Under the pieces are notes generated by a model. The model was given only the letters and a program-made list of their open reading frames with translations, did no database searches and was not told the DNA's origin. From Dunaliella salina (lineage: Eukaryota; Chlorophyta; Chlorophyceae; Chlamydomonadales; Dunaliellaceae), in NCBI GenBank assembly GCA_002284615.2, contig MU069969.1:143715-167376 (forward strand): DNA of 23,662 nucleotides, in the 5' to 3' direction. Position numbers and translations under genes: made by a program. Positions 1 through 9,240 of this stretch are shown piece after piece (position 1 is the stretch's first letter; the number at the start of each line of letters is the position of its first letter).

Positions 1-58
1 TGTGTGTGTGTGTGTGTGTGTGTGCGTGCGTGTGCGCGCGCATGTGTGGATGTGCATG
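1..58. repeat. TG/CG dinucleotide microsatellite
   Basis: The window opens in an uninterrupted TG run of about 24 bases which decays into mixed TG/CG alternation (alternating purine-pyrimidine, potentially Z-forming). It is cut by the window edge, so its full length is unknown. Just after it, between 66 and 98, the short word CCCTATT recurs three times. Confidence 0.95.
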
Positions 59-141
59 CGTTTTTCCCTATTCCCTATTTGCATTTTTCCCTATTAGGAT
101 CTAGGTGAAGGAAGCTGTTGTTCGCTGCATTGGTAACCCAC

Positions 142-248
142 CTCATGGTGCTCTCGGCAGTGTGAAGCTGGCAACTTGCAGCCGGCTACCACAAACTCGT
201 ATGCTGCCACGAGCTCATCTAGCTTGGCCTCCAGGTCCTCTTTGGCAT
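142..248 (-). CDS. Internal exon of an unrecognised gene (acidic helical segment)
   Basis: On the minus strand an acceptor ending GCGCAG precedes an open 107-nt segment that stops at ATGAG followed by the donor GTGGGT. It encodes about 35 residues beginning AKEDLEAKLDELVAAYEF, a charged, probably helical stretch, and ends in a Cys/His-containing piece (CREHHE). The exon starts with two bases of a split codon and ends in phase 0. The phase fits the exon at 1036-1195 if that exon uses its GC donor, giving a split Asp codon. The rest of the gene would lie left of the window. The family is not recognised; the call rests on splice consensus and protein-like composition only. Confidence 0.4.
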
Positions 249-1035
249 CTGCGCTCCATAAATGAGAAAACCAGATTGTGTGCAAAAATTAGGTCCTACA
301 TCCCTCTGCTCCTGAAACGGTGTGCAAAAGAATAGAAAATAAAAAACTACTCAGGCAGAGGACGCTCTTCTAAAATGTTCATGTCATTTCTTTAAGAGTG
401 CACCCCTGGGCAGAAGTTTGAGTTTGTGCAGGCAGTGTGCAGGCAATACATTCACATCGCCACAGGCAGAAACATTACGAAGACGCAAAAGTTGACATTG
501 CTTTCACATATCAAGAGCAATTCAGGCATGGCATTCCAATCAAACACCCATGGCCCAGCGAGGCATGGCAAGCACTCAACAATCGTGATTGGTTTCTGGG
601 TGCAGACACCAAACACACAGTGCTTCACCTGTGAGCGGCGAGGAAAGGCAAACACACACAAATAACAAGGCACCAGGGTGCACAAAAAAGCAAGAAAAGA
701 TGTGATACGGAGAGAAGCATCGCCCCTGGGCCAGGGAGAATCAGGTGGACTTTTCATTCGATGCAAAAAAGAATGATTACTTGGGGATCGAAACTATCAA
801 GCCATGCTACACTTGCTGCTTGGCTCTCCCTTCCATGTGGCTTTCTTCACAGCAGACATTTCTTGCTCAGCCACCCTTTTAGGCAGAATCAGCAATACAA
901 TCCAGAGGGGATCAAACACCGAGTGTGAGATTTCCAAAGGCTTTATTTCATAAATCAATCTGAGGGACAGAGTTAGTCAGTGAACAAGGGGCACATTGCA
1001 AACCTGCATACTATTTTCCCTTCCTTTCAACTTGC
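249..1035. other. Probable intron or non-coding stretch
   Basis: No convincing exon was found here. Open frames on both strands (for example minus-strand 452-766, hydrophobic and Cys-rich) lack good splice borders and look like chance. If exons 1036-1195 and 142-248 belong to one gene, this 787-nt stretch is the intron between them. It would start with GC rather than GT on the minus strand. Confidence 0.3.
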
Positions 1036-1195
1036 CTTGAGTGCCGCCCCTGCTGCGTGCGCCCAGCACATCCAGTGCAACAATGCGCTGCAGCAGCTGT
1101 GCGCATGCAGCCTCAGCTTCTTCACACAGCTGGAAGAAGCCCTCTGGTCGGGTGAGCCCGGGGATTCCATACAGCCCAAGTCCAAAGTTTGGATG
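1036..1195 (-). CDS. Internal exon of the same unrecognised gene
   Basis: The minus strand shows a pyrimidine-rich acceptor ending CCATGCAG, then an open stretch encoding HPNFGLGLYGIPGLTRPEGF followed by an Ala/Glu-rich helix (QLCEEAEAACAQLLQRIVAL). The opposite strand reads far less like a protein. Two donors are possible: AAG followed by GCAAGT at 1035, a GC-type donor that leaves one base of a split codon and matches the phase of 142-248, or CAG followed by GTTTGC at 1003, whose phase would run that exon into a stop. The GC donor is preferred for this reason. The family is not recognised. Confidence 0.45.
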
Positions 1196-1428
1196 CTGCA
1201 TGGCAGCAGGGAGATGGCAATCAATAAGGTGGCAACCACACAATGGCCATCGAATCATTAAATCTAAATTTTCAATTCCTTTCTATGTGCTGCTGTGAGG
1301 GCCCCTTGGCCTCAGCCCCCAAAGTAACAATGTTCTCCTGGTGCCCTTTGAATGGGGCACCAGGAAAAGCGGTGGCCTGTTTTGAGGGTGATGAAGAGAA
1401 ACAGGAGCTTGTCATGTGCTGTCCACAC

Positions 1429-1523
1429 CTTGTGAAGCTCGTGCAGGAGGCATGCAAGCAAGCATTCAAAAGGCAAGGGAGCAGAGGAGATTTGGAGCGT
1501 TGAAGCCAGAATGTGGGCCTTGG
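1429..1523 (-). CDS. Upstream exon of the same unrecognised gene
   Basis: The minus strand has an acceptor ending TTGCCAG at 1524, a 95-nt open segment and the donor GTGTGG after CACAAG at 1429. It encodes about 31 residues: KAHILASTLQISSAP, then a Leu/Cys-rich helix ending LLHELHK. It ends in phase 0, and the exon at 1036-1195 begins in phase 0, so the two join across a 233-nt intron. The plus strand here carries an ORF at 1243-1503 that also looks protein-like (acidic, Lys-rich). The two readings exclude each other; the minus strand is preferred because of the agreeing phases. Confidence 0.35.
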
Positions 1524-1978
1524 CTGGCAAGCTCGCACAAATGCAGAAAGAGGGAGTATATGCGTAGAATGCCACCCAATTGGCATCGGAGAAAAATTCC
1601 AGGACCAAGTCACAACAATCATTCCTCAAACATTTTTTTTCCATGGGTATGAGGAATGAGGAGGTTGCAAGTGTTCCCAGCAACAATTGCCAAACACGGA
1701 GCAAGGAGGAGCAGCAACCTGAGGCAGAGATCCTGCTGCATGAAGAGCACTCGCAGGGGCTTCCCTCTTGAATCTTCTAATTCTTGCTGATAAAGGCACA
1801 GCTGAGCATGAAACCCAAGACGAGTTTGTACAGAGCTGTTTCAATAACGGACCTGATTCAGCATTGGCAAGACAAACAATTGAAGATGGCTGGTGAATTA
1901 TTAGGAGCCAGACCATATCCAATGGCAAAGGCTACCTGTGCCAAATCTGCTGCCTCTGCTGCCTCTGCTACCTCTTCA

Positions 1979-2137
1979 ACATTCATGCTGCCTGGTAAAG
2001 CAGCTGTGTGCAGTCTCCGACTTGAGGCTGAGGATGAGGCCCATGGCAAGGGGGAGAGTGCTAAGCTCGTCCTCGTTGTAAAGTTGCTTTTTGGCTGCAG
2101 CAAAGGCTGGCATTTCCACCCTTCTGGAGACTTTGCC
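1979..2137 (-). CDS. Possible exon or exon remnant, minus strand
   Basis: One minus-strand frame encodes VEMPAFAAAKKQLYNEDELS followed by TLPLAMGLILSLKSE, which reads like a natural amphipathic protein, then stops. Just downstream another frame encodes an acidic helix (MNVEEVAEAAEAADLAQ) ending at CAG before GTAGCC, a fair donor. The two pieces are one frame apart, so either an indel or an unrecognised intron lies between them. It could belong to the gene whose exons lie at 1523-142. No family recognised. Confidence 0.25.
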
Positions 2138-2410
2138 TTGGAAAAGGAGGGGCGCTGTGCAGTGCCTTTCACTAGCTGTTGAGATCCCAATTGAAAAGGT
2201 GATGGGTTGCAGTTCAGAGAGACATGCATGTTGTTCATTGTCAAGCTCACGTCGCACCCATCACAAATCTTTGAATTTATTCCATGTTGAATGACAGACA
2301 TGGTGGTTGTTCGTTGGACATTTTGATGCTGGTGAATTGAACAGACGTGCTGGTTGTTTGTTGGATTTTTATGTAACGTAAAAGGTTCGGACAAATGTAA
2401 TTCTGGATTG

Positions 2411-2428
2411 ATACCGGTATGACGTCAT
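2411..2428. promoter_or_regulatory. Two abutting 10-bp palindromes including a TGACGTCA site
   Basis: ATACCGGTAT (2411-2420) and ATGACGTCAT (2419-2428) overlap by two bases. TGACGTCA is the palindromic site bound by many CREB/ATF-type bZIP factors. It lies between the exon candidates at 2015-2137 and 2517-2572, so a promoter role is only a suggestion. Confidence 0.3.
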
Positions 2429-2516
2429 TACTCAATGGTCAGGTTCAAGAATAGGTGGGTCATGGCGCCTTGCCTTCTTTCTCCTCTGAAAACACTTGTT
2501 TGCCCTTGGAACTTAC

Positions 2517-2572
2517 ACCACTCTGAAACAGCTGCAGGTACTTATTGGTGCGCCTGAACTGGAAAGACAGGG
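2517..2572 (-). CDS. Possible short exon, minus strand
   Basis: The acceptor CTCTGCAG at 2573 is followed by 56 nt encoding LSFQFRRTNKYLQLFQSG and then GTAAGT, a near-ideal donor. Without splicing the frame runs on to a stop at 2460, adding a Lys/Glu-rich tail, so this could also be a terminal exon. It lies upstream of the other minus-strand exons in this corner and may be part of the same gene. Confidence 0.3.
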
Positions 2573-2812
2573 CTGCAGAGGGACTCAGTGAGTTCGTTGG
2601 CACACTTTTCCTCATGCATGCAAACAAAAATACAGCCTCAGCATGATGTCTCCTGGGCTGGAGAAAAATGTTCCACCCGTTCAATTATGTCATGATTTAC
2701 CTTTGCTTGTAGATGTGGTCTACTGCACGAAGTGGTCTCCTGCACAAAACCTCTGTCAATTTTGGGAAGAAAAGTTCCATCTCCCCCACCTGCTGACTGC
2801 GACTGCCTTCAG

Positions 2813-3182
2813 ATGAGCTTGGGCTGGTGAAGGCCTTGAGAGACAGCCTTGAGGTCCAGTTTGGTGATGTTGGCCTCGGGAGCTCCTTCCAATCCCTCCA
2901 AGGTGAGATTTATTGCTGCATCACTTTCTCGGCCCGACATTTAATATGCTTCCTCATTTTATGTACTTGCAATGCATCATCCTGCAAATTGCAGAGGAGG
3001 GCAACGGAGGCCTGAAATTGCCTGTTTTTTGGATGCTCCCAGCGTATGTGCACCCAACTAGGAATTTTGAACCTTGGCATTTTCTGGTAACCTGCAGTTT
3101 ATGCAACACAAAGGTTTCTAAATTCCCAGCCGGGGGCCACATGCCTAATCAGCCGCGGCGTGAAGCCTCCTTTTCACCCTAG
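2813..3182 (+). CDS. Two-exon gene fragment, unknown function
   Basis: Exon one (2813-2902) follows the acceptor GCCTTCAG and ends CCAAG before the donor GTGAGA. Exon two (2995-3182) follows the acceptor AAATTGCAG. The 92-nt intron joins them in phase: one base of a split Glu codon on the left, two on the right. The product reads ELGLVKALRDSLEVQFGDVG, then SSFQSLQEEGNGGLKL, then an aromatic-rich part (FWMLPAYVHPTRNFEPWHF) and a CSLC pair, ending at TAG (3180-3182). The start is missing because the model opens at an acceptor. Minus-strand readings of the same DNA are also fairly protein-like, so confidence is moderate. No family recognised. Confidence 0.4.
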
Positions 3183-4235
3183 AACTCCATATCTGATCAC
3201 TCACTGCACCAAATTGGGTGATTTTTGGTGATTTGCAGTCCTTGCAATAAAAGAATACCATTGCAAAAAAATGGAGTGAAAGACCCAGTGGTTGGTGAGA
3301 TGCAGAACTTCAGCCATTTCCTTTAGAGAAATTGCAGCACAAGGGATGGAAAAGGTCAAAATCTACCTCCTTCTTTTCTCTTCGCCTTTTGAATATGCAG
3401 GGTGTTAGAATATTATTTAAGACTTACAAATATATACTTTTGGGAGTGAAAATTGGTTCCAGGGTGGAACTGTGGGCCTTTTGGGGTTGATCTGAGGCCA
3501 GGAGAGTGATCTGGGGTCCTCCGATTTTCATCATTTTCAGTGAAAGTAATATTTCCATAAATAAAAATGGCTGGTATTGTTGCATTAGAAAGAAACACAA
3601 GAAAGAGCCTGACTGGCAATATGGGCCAGCTGACCCCCTCTGGCAAGACTGTCGCCTTGAGGGGGGCGGGATGACTATAAACGCTAGAAAACAAAAAAAC
3701 TGGAGCATGCACAATGTGGGTGAAAACGAAGGCTCTCAGGTGTCTCAGGGGCATGAGATGCTGTAAGTGGGGAGCTTTCTATAAACCTCTCCTTTTGTGA
3801 AAGAGCAGCAGCAAGAAGCAGAGGCCAAGAATTCGAGCCGTTACAAGAAAAGAGAAAAAAAGGATACTGCGCAGGCAGTTTAAACACTCCCCGCGTCAAT
3901 TCAGGAAAAGTGGATCCCTAGGGAGAAGGCACCGTCTATCCCCCCCTTACCACCACAGGAAGAAAAAGAAGTCAAGATGTCAATTGAGCTACAGCGCCCA
4001 GATACAGAGCAGCGTAATGCATGGAGTGGGGGCGTAAGTACAAGCCTGGTCACCCATACCTGTTACCATGAGTTGGTCTTGAGATGCAAGAAATGTGCTT
4101 GCAGCTGGATAAGAAATGGTTTAAACAAGACCTGGAATGAAAGGGATTCAAATTCAAAGGATTGAGCAGGAGGGTAGAAAGTTTTCCTCCAGGAAGGCGT
4201 GGAAGTAAACTTGGCGCTGAACCCCCCTCAAGACC
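3183..4235. other. Gene-poor stretch
   Basis: About 1 kb with only short, unconvincing frames (for example plus-strand 3977-4165, 62 codons with a CKKC pair and no splice support). Several A/G-rich patches (3780-3870, 3955-3980) occur. No RNA gene or clear repeat was recognised. Confidence 0.4.
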
Positions 4236-4497
4236 CCCCCCCAAAATCTCCCTTCCAGTGCCCCCACCCATACAACAAGGCTACCAATCTGCTCCTCTTT
4301 TGAATAACTAGCATTCTGCATGTTTTTAACACAGAAGAGGTGAGTGGCAGCAGAGCTGTGGGGCAAAAACTGATGATATCAATCCTGCCAGACGCCCAAA
4401 ACTGGCCTGCATGTCCACAAGCCGCCCTCCTAACTTCACCATGCAATCCAATATGACGTACATCTTGTACATTGTCACGGTCCTGGGAGTCAGCAAT
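4236..4497 (-). repeat. Left arm of a diverged inverted repeat of about 260 bp
   Basis: Read on the minus strand, this segment aligns with plus-strand 5058-5310 with many substitutions and small indels. Shared words include GTGACAATGTA, TGCATGG, AGGAGGGC, CAGTTTTTG, CTCTGCTGC, AGGAGCAGATTG and TTTTGGGG. Both arms translate to related broken peptides (around VKLGGRLVDMQASFG in this arm), so the repeat probably derives from a coding sequence. Confidence 0.65.
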
Positions 4498-4564
4498 GAT
4501 TTGCTGGACCTTTGCTTTTGTACTTCCCGCAGCCCAGAACCATGCGCATGTGGCACTGACTACG

Positions 4565-4692
4565 AGTTATGTATACTGACTCCCCTTCACTGATTCAACC
4601 TCTGGAAATGATGCTAATCAATAGTTCTAGAGTACAGGATTCTGATGGTATATTTGGGTTTCTTACGAAGTGACTCAAAATTTCTGGTGGGG
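4565..4692 (+). repeat. Direct repeat copy A (about 128 bp)
   Basis: This copy is repeated at 5511-5640 with roughly 15-20 percent mismatch by eye. Conserved words include TGACTCCCC, AATGATGC, ACAGGATTC, GATGGTATATTTGG and AAGTGACTCA. No open frame spans it; it looks like a fragment of a dispersed repeat. Confidence 0.75.
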
Positions 4693-5057
4693 CAGGAGCC
4701 TCCAAGAAGCATAACTTATGGAGGTGATCGGTCAATCCTCTTAAGAAATATATGTTCGGAATCCTGGGATCAAGGGCTACTGATTGGTATATGTATGGGT
4801 CTGATCTCAGGAGGGGTTGGGGGGGGGGGGATCAAGGGGGGGTACAGGTTTTTGGGAAACTCCCTCCAGAATTTTTCTGGGCCACTTCTACAGACACCAT
4901 TGGATTGCTGAGCTCAAGAACTGTCTGTTGGAACCCTCTTTGGGTAAATTGAGTGAAAAGGGGGGGGGTCTGTGTGCATGGCTGGGAGTCAGTGCCATGC
5001 GCTCAAGGGTGTGGGCGTCAGGGGGTGTAGAGGCGAACATGCGGCAAACCAGTTCAA

Positions 5058-5310
5058 ACTTCCAGGAAAGTGACAATGTATGTGACGTGATTATGCATGG
5101 TTAAGTCAGGAGGGCAGTTAGTGGACTTCGAAGCCACTTGTGGGTGCCTGGAAGGGCAGGTATGCATGGGCGACCGCTGCTCAGTTTTTGTCCCATAACT
5201 CTGCTGCAACTCACTTTTCCAGTATGGTGAGTATGCAGATGGATGGGGAGTTGCAAAAGGAGCAGATTGATACCCTTCTTGTCCACGTAGGGTTTCTGCA
5301 TGGGGGGTTT
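5058..5310 (+). repeat. Right arm of the diverged inverted repeat
   Basis: This is the partner of 4236-4497 in opposite orientation. The 560 bp between the arms contain direct-repeat copy A and G-rich runs but no transposase-like frame. The arms could be terminal inverted repeats of a degenerate element or two independent insertions of one repeat. Confidence 0.65.
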
Positions 5311-5397
5311 TGGGGTGGGTGGGTGGGTCGGTCGGTCCCACCCAGTTTTGGGGGATGGTGTACAATACTTTCTTTTTTTTTTACCTCCTGGTTGGGG

Positions 5398-5509
5398 TCC
5401 AAAAAGTCGAGATCCATTTGAGCCCCCCCATCCCCCCCCCCTCCCCACCCCCTCCAATTGGACCCATATTACACCAATTGGTAGCTCGCAAGCTCAGGTT
5501 TCCGGCTCC
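5398..5509 (+). repeat. Direct repeat copy C (G/C-homopolymer-bearing)
   Basis: This copy matches 5640-5750: both start TCCAAAAAGTCGAGATCC, pass through C-runs, and share CAATTGG, CACCAATTG and CAAGCTCAGG. The C-runs differ in length between copies. Confidence 0.75.
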
Positions 5510-5510
5510 A

Positions 5511-5640
5511 AGTTATGTACACTGACTCCCCCTCTCTGATTCAAACTCTGAAAATGATGCCAATCAACAGCTCTAGAGCACAGGATTCCGATGGTATATT
5601 TGGCTTTTTATGGAAGTGACTCAGAAAATGTCTGGTGGGA
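5511..5640 (+). repeat. Direct repeat copy B (partner of 4565-4692)
   Basis: This is the second copy of the 128-bp repeat, lying directly between the two copies of the C/D repeat (5398-5509 and 5640-5750), so the local order is C-B-D. The tight packing suggests a compound repeat unit partly duplicated in tandem. Confidence 0.75.
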
Positions 5641-5750
5641 TCCAAAAAGTCGAGATCCGTTTGAGCCCTCCCACTCCACCCCCACCCCCACACCCCCTCC
5701 AATTGGGCCCCTGTTGCACCAATTGATAGCTGGCAAGCTCAGGATTCCGA
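5640..5750 (+). repeat. Direct repeat copy D (partner of 5398-5509)
   Basis: This is the second copy of the repeat with the conserved AAAAAGTCGAGATCC start. On the minus strand both copies encode the peptide GSNGSRLFG, which may be a remnant of coding sequence or just shared DNA. Confidence 0.7.
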
Positions 5751-6064
5751 ATGTGTAGTTCACTAACGGATTGATGTGTGTCGTCCAGAAATTCCAGGAA
5801 TGACACCCTCCTGGATTGAGCTTCAAATGTGGCACCGTTTCGTGCAGCAGGGATTCATGTCTGTTTGAACAACAACAATCACCGAGCAGAGTAAATTGTG
5901 TGAGATGAGCACGTCTCCACTTGCAAGAGCAGTGTGCAGCCTGCACACGCAATGCTCACTTGAGTTTCGGGGCAAACAGGGGCCAATCACCCCTGCAATG
6001 GAATATGCAAAGCACAGAAATGAACTGAGGGTACAGGAAGGATTAGTAAGATAAATCCTTAAAG
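5751..6064. other. Stretch without recognised features
   Basis: About 310 bp between the C-B-D repeat cluster and the transposase-like fragment. Open frames are short on both strands, and no splice-bounded exon, RNA gene or repeat was recognised. Confidence 0.4.
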
Positions 6065-6795
6065 ATGCAGAGCAATAACATGAAAGTTTGGTACGTGTCA
6101 AGCTATCTTATTATGAAGATTGCAAGAGGCCTACACTCCAGTGTCCTGGCTGATCAGGCAACCAAATTTGAAGTGTCCCTCATTCAGGATTTGACATTTG
6201 GGCTTTGTGGCCTACAGGGGTCTGCGTACCGTGCTGTTACTGAAGTGCTGCAATCAAGAAGAATGAATGTTGTCACTCCACGCAACATCGCGTTCTACAA
6301 ATACTTCTCAGTGCTTACAGAATTTGCACACTCCCAACGCGCCCTCCATCGGGCCTTAGGATGGAACCCCATGCAGTAACGGGTCAGAAGACCCTCTTCC
6401 ACATGGACTGCACCAACCGCAAGCACAAGGAGGGTTATGGCCAGCCTAGGGAGCTCTGTACCCGTTTGGATCCTGGGGTTGGGCAGCACCCAGGTGCATG
6501 AGCATGACAGGCAGGTGGCTGCTGCTGTACCAGCCAGCCTCTTGCAAGCAGCCGTGGAAGGGTTTGCAGATGCATGGGGGCCAAGGGGAAAGGCTCAGGT
6601 GCAAGGGTAGATGCTACGGAAGGGAACAGGGCAGGCAGGGGCAAGGCTCAAGGCAGGGGCAGGGGTGTGGGCAGGGCAGGGTCTGAGGGCAGAGGAAAGG
6701 AAAAGGCATGTGAGCCCATGGAGGTGTCAGAGTCCTCTGAGGCAGCTTCTCGGGAAACCACTGATGATCAGACAAATGTGGGGAATAAGTAGGAG
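6065..6795 (+). pseudogene. Decayed transposase-like gene fragment
   Basis: A frame ending at the stop 6377-6379 encodes FEVSLIQDLTFGLCGLQGSA, then YRAVTEVLQ and MNVVTPRNIAFYKYFSVL. A small globular segment with a conserved-looking FYKY near its end resembles the N-terminal DNA-binding part of some eukaryotic transposases. The same frame past the stop resumes as VHEHDRQVAAAV, SLLQAAVEGFADAWG, and a third frame continues with a Gly/Arg/Lys-rich linker and an acidic tail (EVSESSEAASRETTDDQTN) ending at a TAG near 6790. Frame changes and stops mark it as broken. The family assignment is a guess from pattern; only its coding origin is reasonably supported. Confidence 0.35.
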
Positions 6796-6926
6796 CAATT
6801 AACCAAAAAGAGAGAGAAACAGAGAGCTGCATAAAGGTGACACACCATCATTTTTTTCCTTCAATAGGCCTCCAGAGGGTCCCGACTCACGTGTGAAACT
6901 TTGAACGCTCATGACTTTGTGCACAT

Positions 6927-7002
6927 CCCTGGTAGCAGGATGACGAGCAGTGTGTTGGAAACCATAGTTTATTAAGCAATACTTTTCATCCTGCTACCAG
7001 GG
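6927..7002. repeat. 17-bp perfect inverted repeat with 42-nt spacer
   Basis: CCCTGGTAGCAGGATGA at 6927-6943 is the exact reverse complement of 6986-7002. The match stops at both ends of the arms. It could be a stem-loop in a transcript or the termini of a tiny foldback element. No flanking duplication is evident. Confidence 0.9.
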
Positions 7003-7686
7003 CTCTCTGGTGATCTATGCTAGACAACAGATTGATTGCATGTTTGGCAGAGGATTCCAGGAACCTGTGGGATCCCACCCTGGCCCAGCCAGACTATCAA
7101 TTGACCCCATTTCTTTTGCAATGGTGTCTCCTCTGTTACTGCTACACACGTGAGGGTGAATTTGACAAAATGGGGAAGATCTCAGAAAGGTTTCCTAGCA
7201 CTGAACCCCGAGTTGGGACCCTCTAATAGGCATCTCACAACGCCCTCATACTTGCAGAAAATGATGAAATTGTTTTGGCACATCGTGTAACGCTTCAGTA
7301 CCACTGCAATGTTCATTTTTTAAATTTTGATAACTCTGGTGATTGTCATTGGGATAACTCACCATGAAGCCATCTGAACATTGTGGCACACACTAGCTGT
7401 CAGATGCAGGACTTACCAATTTTTACCAAGTTCAAATGCGCCTAGCTATGTCTTTCTATCTTGAGCCCTCACAGCAATTGCTCTGGTAAAAAGGCGACTG
7501 TTGCTAGCCTTATTCTCTGTTCTTAAGGGCCCAGAGACACTGAACAATAATCACCCCCTTACTATTTGTACCACAGTGAAATGGTACAGTCCTTTCTCCC
7601 GGCTTGGCGTGGTCCGCTGCGATCGTGAGGCTTGCAAGCAAGTGAGTCCCTGTTTGAGGAACTTGTTTTGTGCTTCTTTTTTATTT

Positions 7687-7688
<2 letters not shown>
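7003..7688. other. Gene-poor stretch
   Basis: Short open frames only (for example 7017-7226 plus), with no supporting splice sites or recognisable motifs. No RNA gene seen. Confidence 0.35.

Positions 7689-7726
<38 letters not shown>
7689..7726 (+). repeat. Homopolymer of 38 G
   Basis: An unbroken run of 38 G follows TTTTTATTTTT. Such a run can form stacked G-quadruplexes and is error-prone in sequencing and assembly, so its true length is uncertain. Confidence 0.95.
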
Positions 7727-7728
<2 letters not shown>

Positions 7729-8576
7729 GTAGAAAGACTTTCAAAGTTGTTCAAGCCAAGCGTGATCTGAGCCTATCAATTTAGAGCTCCTGCATCTTCC
7801 TCTGAACCAGAAAATGTATGAGCGAATGAGAAGGAAAGCAAGAGAGCTTTCAAACGCCTGAAGACTCATGTGTCTCAACCATTCTCAACCATTTCAATGC
7901 AAGTTCCTGTCGTGACCTCAGGGTTTTCTTTGTTTTTTGGCTGAATCGGGCCCTTATGTTGACAGTTCATGATCACTTGTAAGGTTACAGCAGCCTTTTC
8001 TCATGCGCCATTCAGTATCTGTGATGTTCATGCTGAGCATGTGTGGCGGCATCTCGTTGGCAGGATTGCTGTTCAATTTGGATTGCTCCTTGTCAGGGAC
8101 AAACACACAAATTGTGGCTTGTTCTTGCCAGGTGTGCTCATCAATCGCACAACTGAAGGACATCAACTTCAGGAAGGTTGTTGTGGAGCCTCTCCATGTC
8201 TGTGGTATGTGTAGAACAGAATCATCCAGAAAGGATCATACCTTGTAATGATTGCCTTGTTTAATTATAGCCTGGCTATTGTGGGCTTTGGCTGATGGCT
8301 CCTTTCTATTGTTAACCTTGTACTGCTATTGTAGAACAGGATCATTGGATTTGCTTGCCATGTAACTGCAGGAGTGTGCAAAAGGCCTGTCACTTTGCCT
8401 CTCCTTTTTCCTTATGGACTTAAGCCTTGAGCCCAACCCCCACCAGGGCTTGGATGCATGACATTCCAGTAGCAATGAATATATGTTAAAGTGTCCTTGC
8501 TACACTCAAGCTAGCAAAAGGGGGACACCGAGAATTGTCGATTTGCTTCTGAAGTCAAGAAGGACATGTTTTTAGT
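7727..8576. other. Gene-poor stretch with one ambiguous coding patch
   Basis: Between 7960 and 8220 both strands hold open, somewhat protein-like frames (minus: EQATICVFVPDKEQSKLNSN; plus: AEHVWRHLVGRIAVQFGLLL), but neither has clear splice borders, so strand and coding status cannot be decided. The rest shows nothing recognisable. Confidence 0.3.
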
Positions 8577-9175
8577 ATGGAAGCCAAGCAGCCAAGCTAT
8601 CTGGCCGGGGGAGTCCATTCCTTTTGTGACCTTGTGACCGTCAGTCTCCTTTTGTACACCTTGCATGCCAAGCCAAACCTTTTGCCCTTACAATCTTCTG
8701 TTGCACCTTTCATGCTAAGTCAAACCTTGTGCCCGCGCCACGCACAGCGCGTTCATTGGACCACAAATCAATCTCTATTTGCACTGGACGGCAGCACTGC
8801 TCTCTCTGATTTGCTCACAGGCACCATGCAGGCCTGCCAGCGCCACGCACTGTGCTTGAATTGGACCTTGAATCAATCTCTGCTCCTCTACCAGCGCCAG
8901 GCAGCAGCACTGCATTCTCCAAGTCGCTCGCAGGCACCAGGCTGGCCTGCCGGCGCCACGCACAGCGCTTGAACACTGTGGACCCCAAATCAATTCCTCC
9001 TGCCCCATCTATGCCAGGCAGCTGTACTGCTTTCTCTGATTTGCTTGCAGGCACCATGCAGGCCTGCCAGCGCCACACACAGCGCTTGAACACTGTGGAC
9101 CTCAAGTCGCTGCTGCCCCATCAACGCCAGGCAGCAGCACTGCTGGACGAGCGACTGAGGACCATGGAACTGTGA
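8577..9175 (+). repeat. Tandem repeat, about 113-bp unit, possibly coding
   Basis: Units starting GGCAGC(A/T) begin at 8790, 8900, 9017 and 9130 (spacings 110, 117, 113), with a more diverged copy before 8790. Each contains CAGGC(C)TGCC(A/G)GCGCCAC and ends with a CGCCA or TGCCA before the next unit. The plus strand translates to repeated peptides (GTMQACQRHTQRLNTVDLKS) with a charged end (QAAALLDERLRTMEL) before a TGA at about 9173. Unit lengths are not multiples of three, so coding is doubtful. The array stops about 50 bp from the retrotransposon junction. Confidence 0.7.
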
Positions 9176-9211
9176 CCCCTCATGACCCATGAGCACAGGT
9201 TGTGCGGCACA

Positions 9212-9223
9212 CTTGGCACCTTG
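9212..9223. repeat. Target-site duplication, 3' side of the retrotransposon
   Basis: CTTGGCACCTTG is identical to 13819-13830 at the other edge of the element. Flanking bases differ on both sides. A perfect 12-bp duplication placed exactly at the two expected edges is unlikely by chance. Confidence 0.85.
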
Positions 9224-9240
9224 GTCATAAGGTCATAAGG

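Noticed and set aside
452..766. 104-codon minus-strand ORF with hydrophobic stretches
   Set aside because: It could suggest membrane segments, but lies in a probable intron, and the Phe/Cys/Leu excess fits antisense of A/G-rich DNA.
1243..1503. Plus-strand ORF with acidic, Lys-rich, protein-like sequence
   Set aside because: It overlaps a minus-strand exon model (1429-1523) whose phase and splice sites agree with the next exon. It has no acceptor or donor of its own, so it is treated as the antisense shadow, with some doubt.
3413..3766. Overlapping minus-strand ORFs of 96-113 codons and a plus-strand ORF
   Set aside because: Hydrophobic or mixed low-information translations in A/T-rich DNA, without splice borders or motifs.
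7551..7770. Open frames with polyglycine or polyproline
   Set aside because: They are translations of the 38-base G run only.
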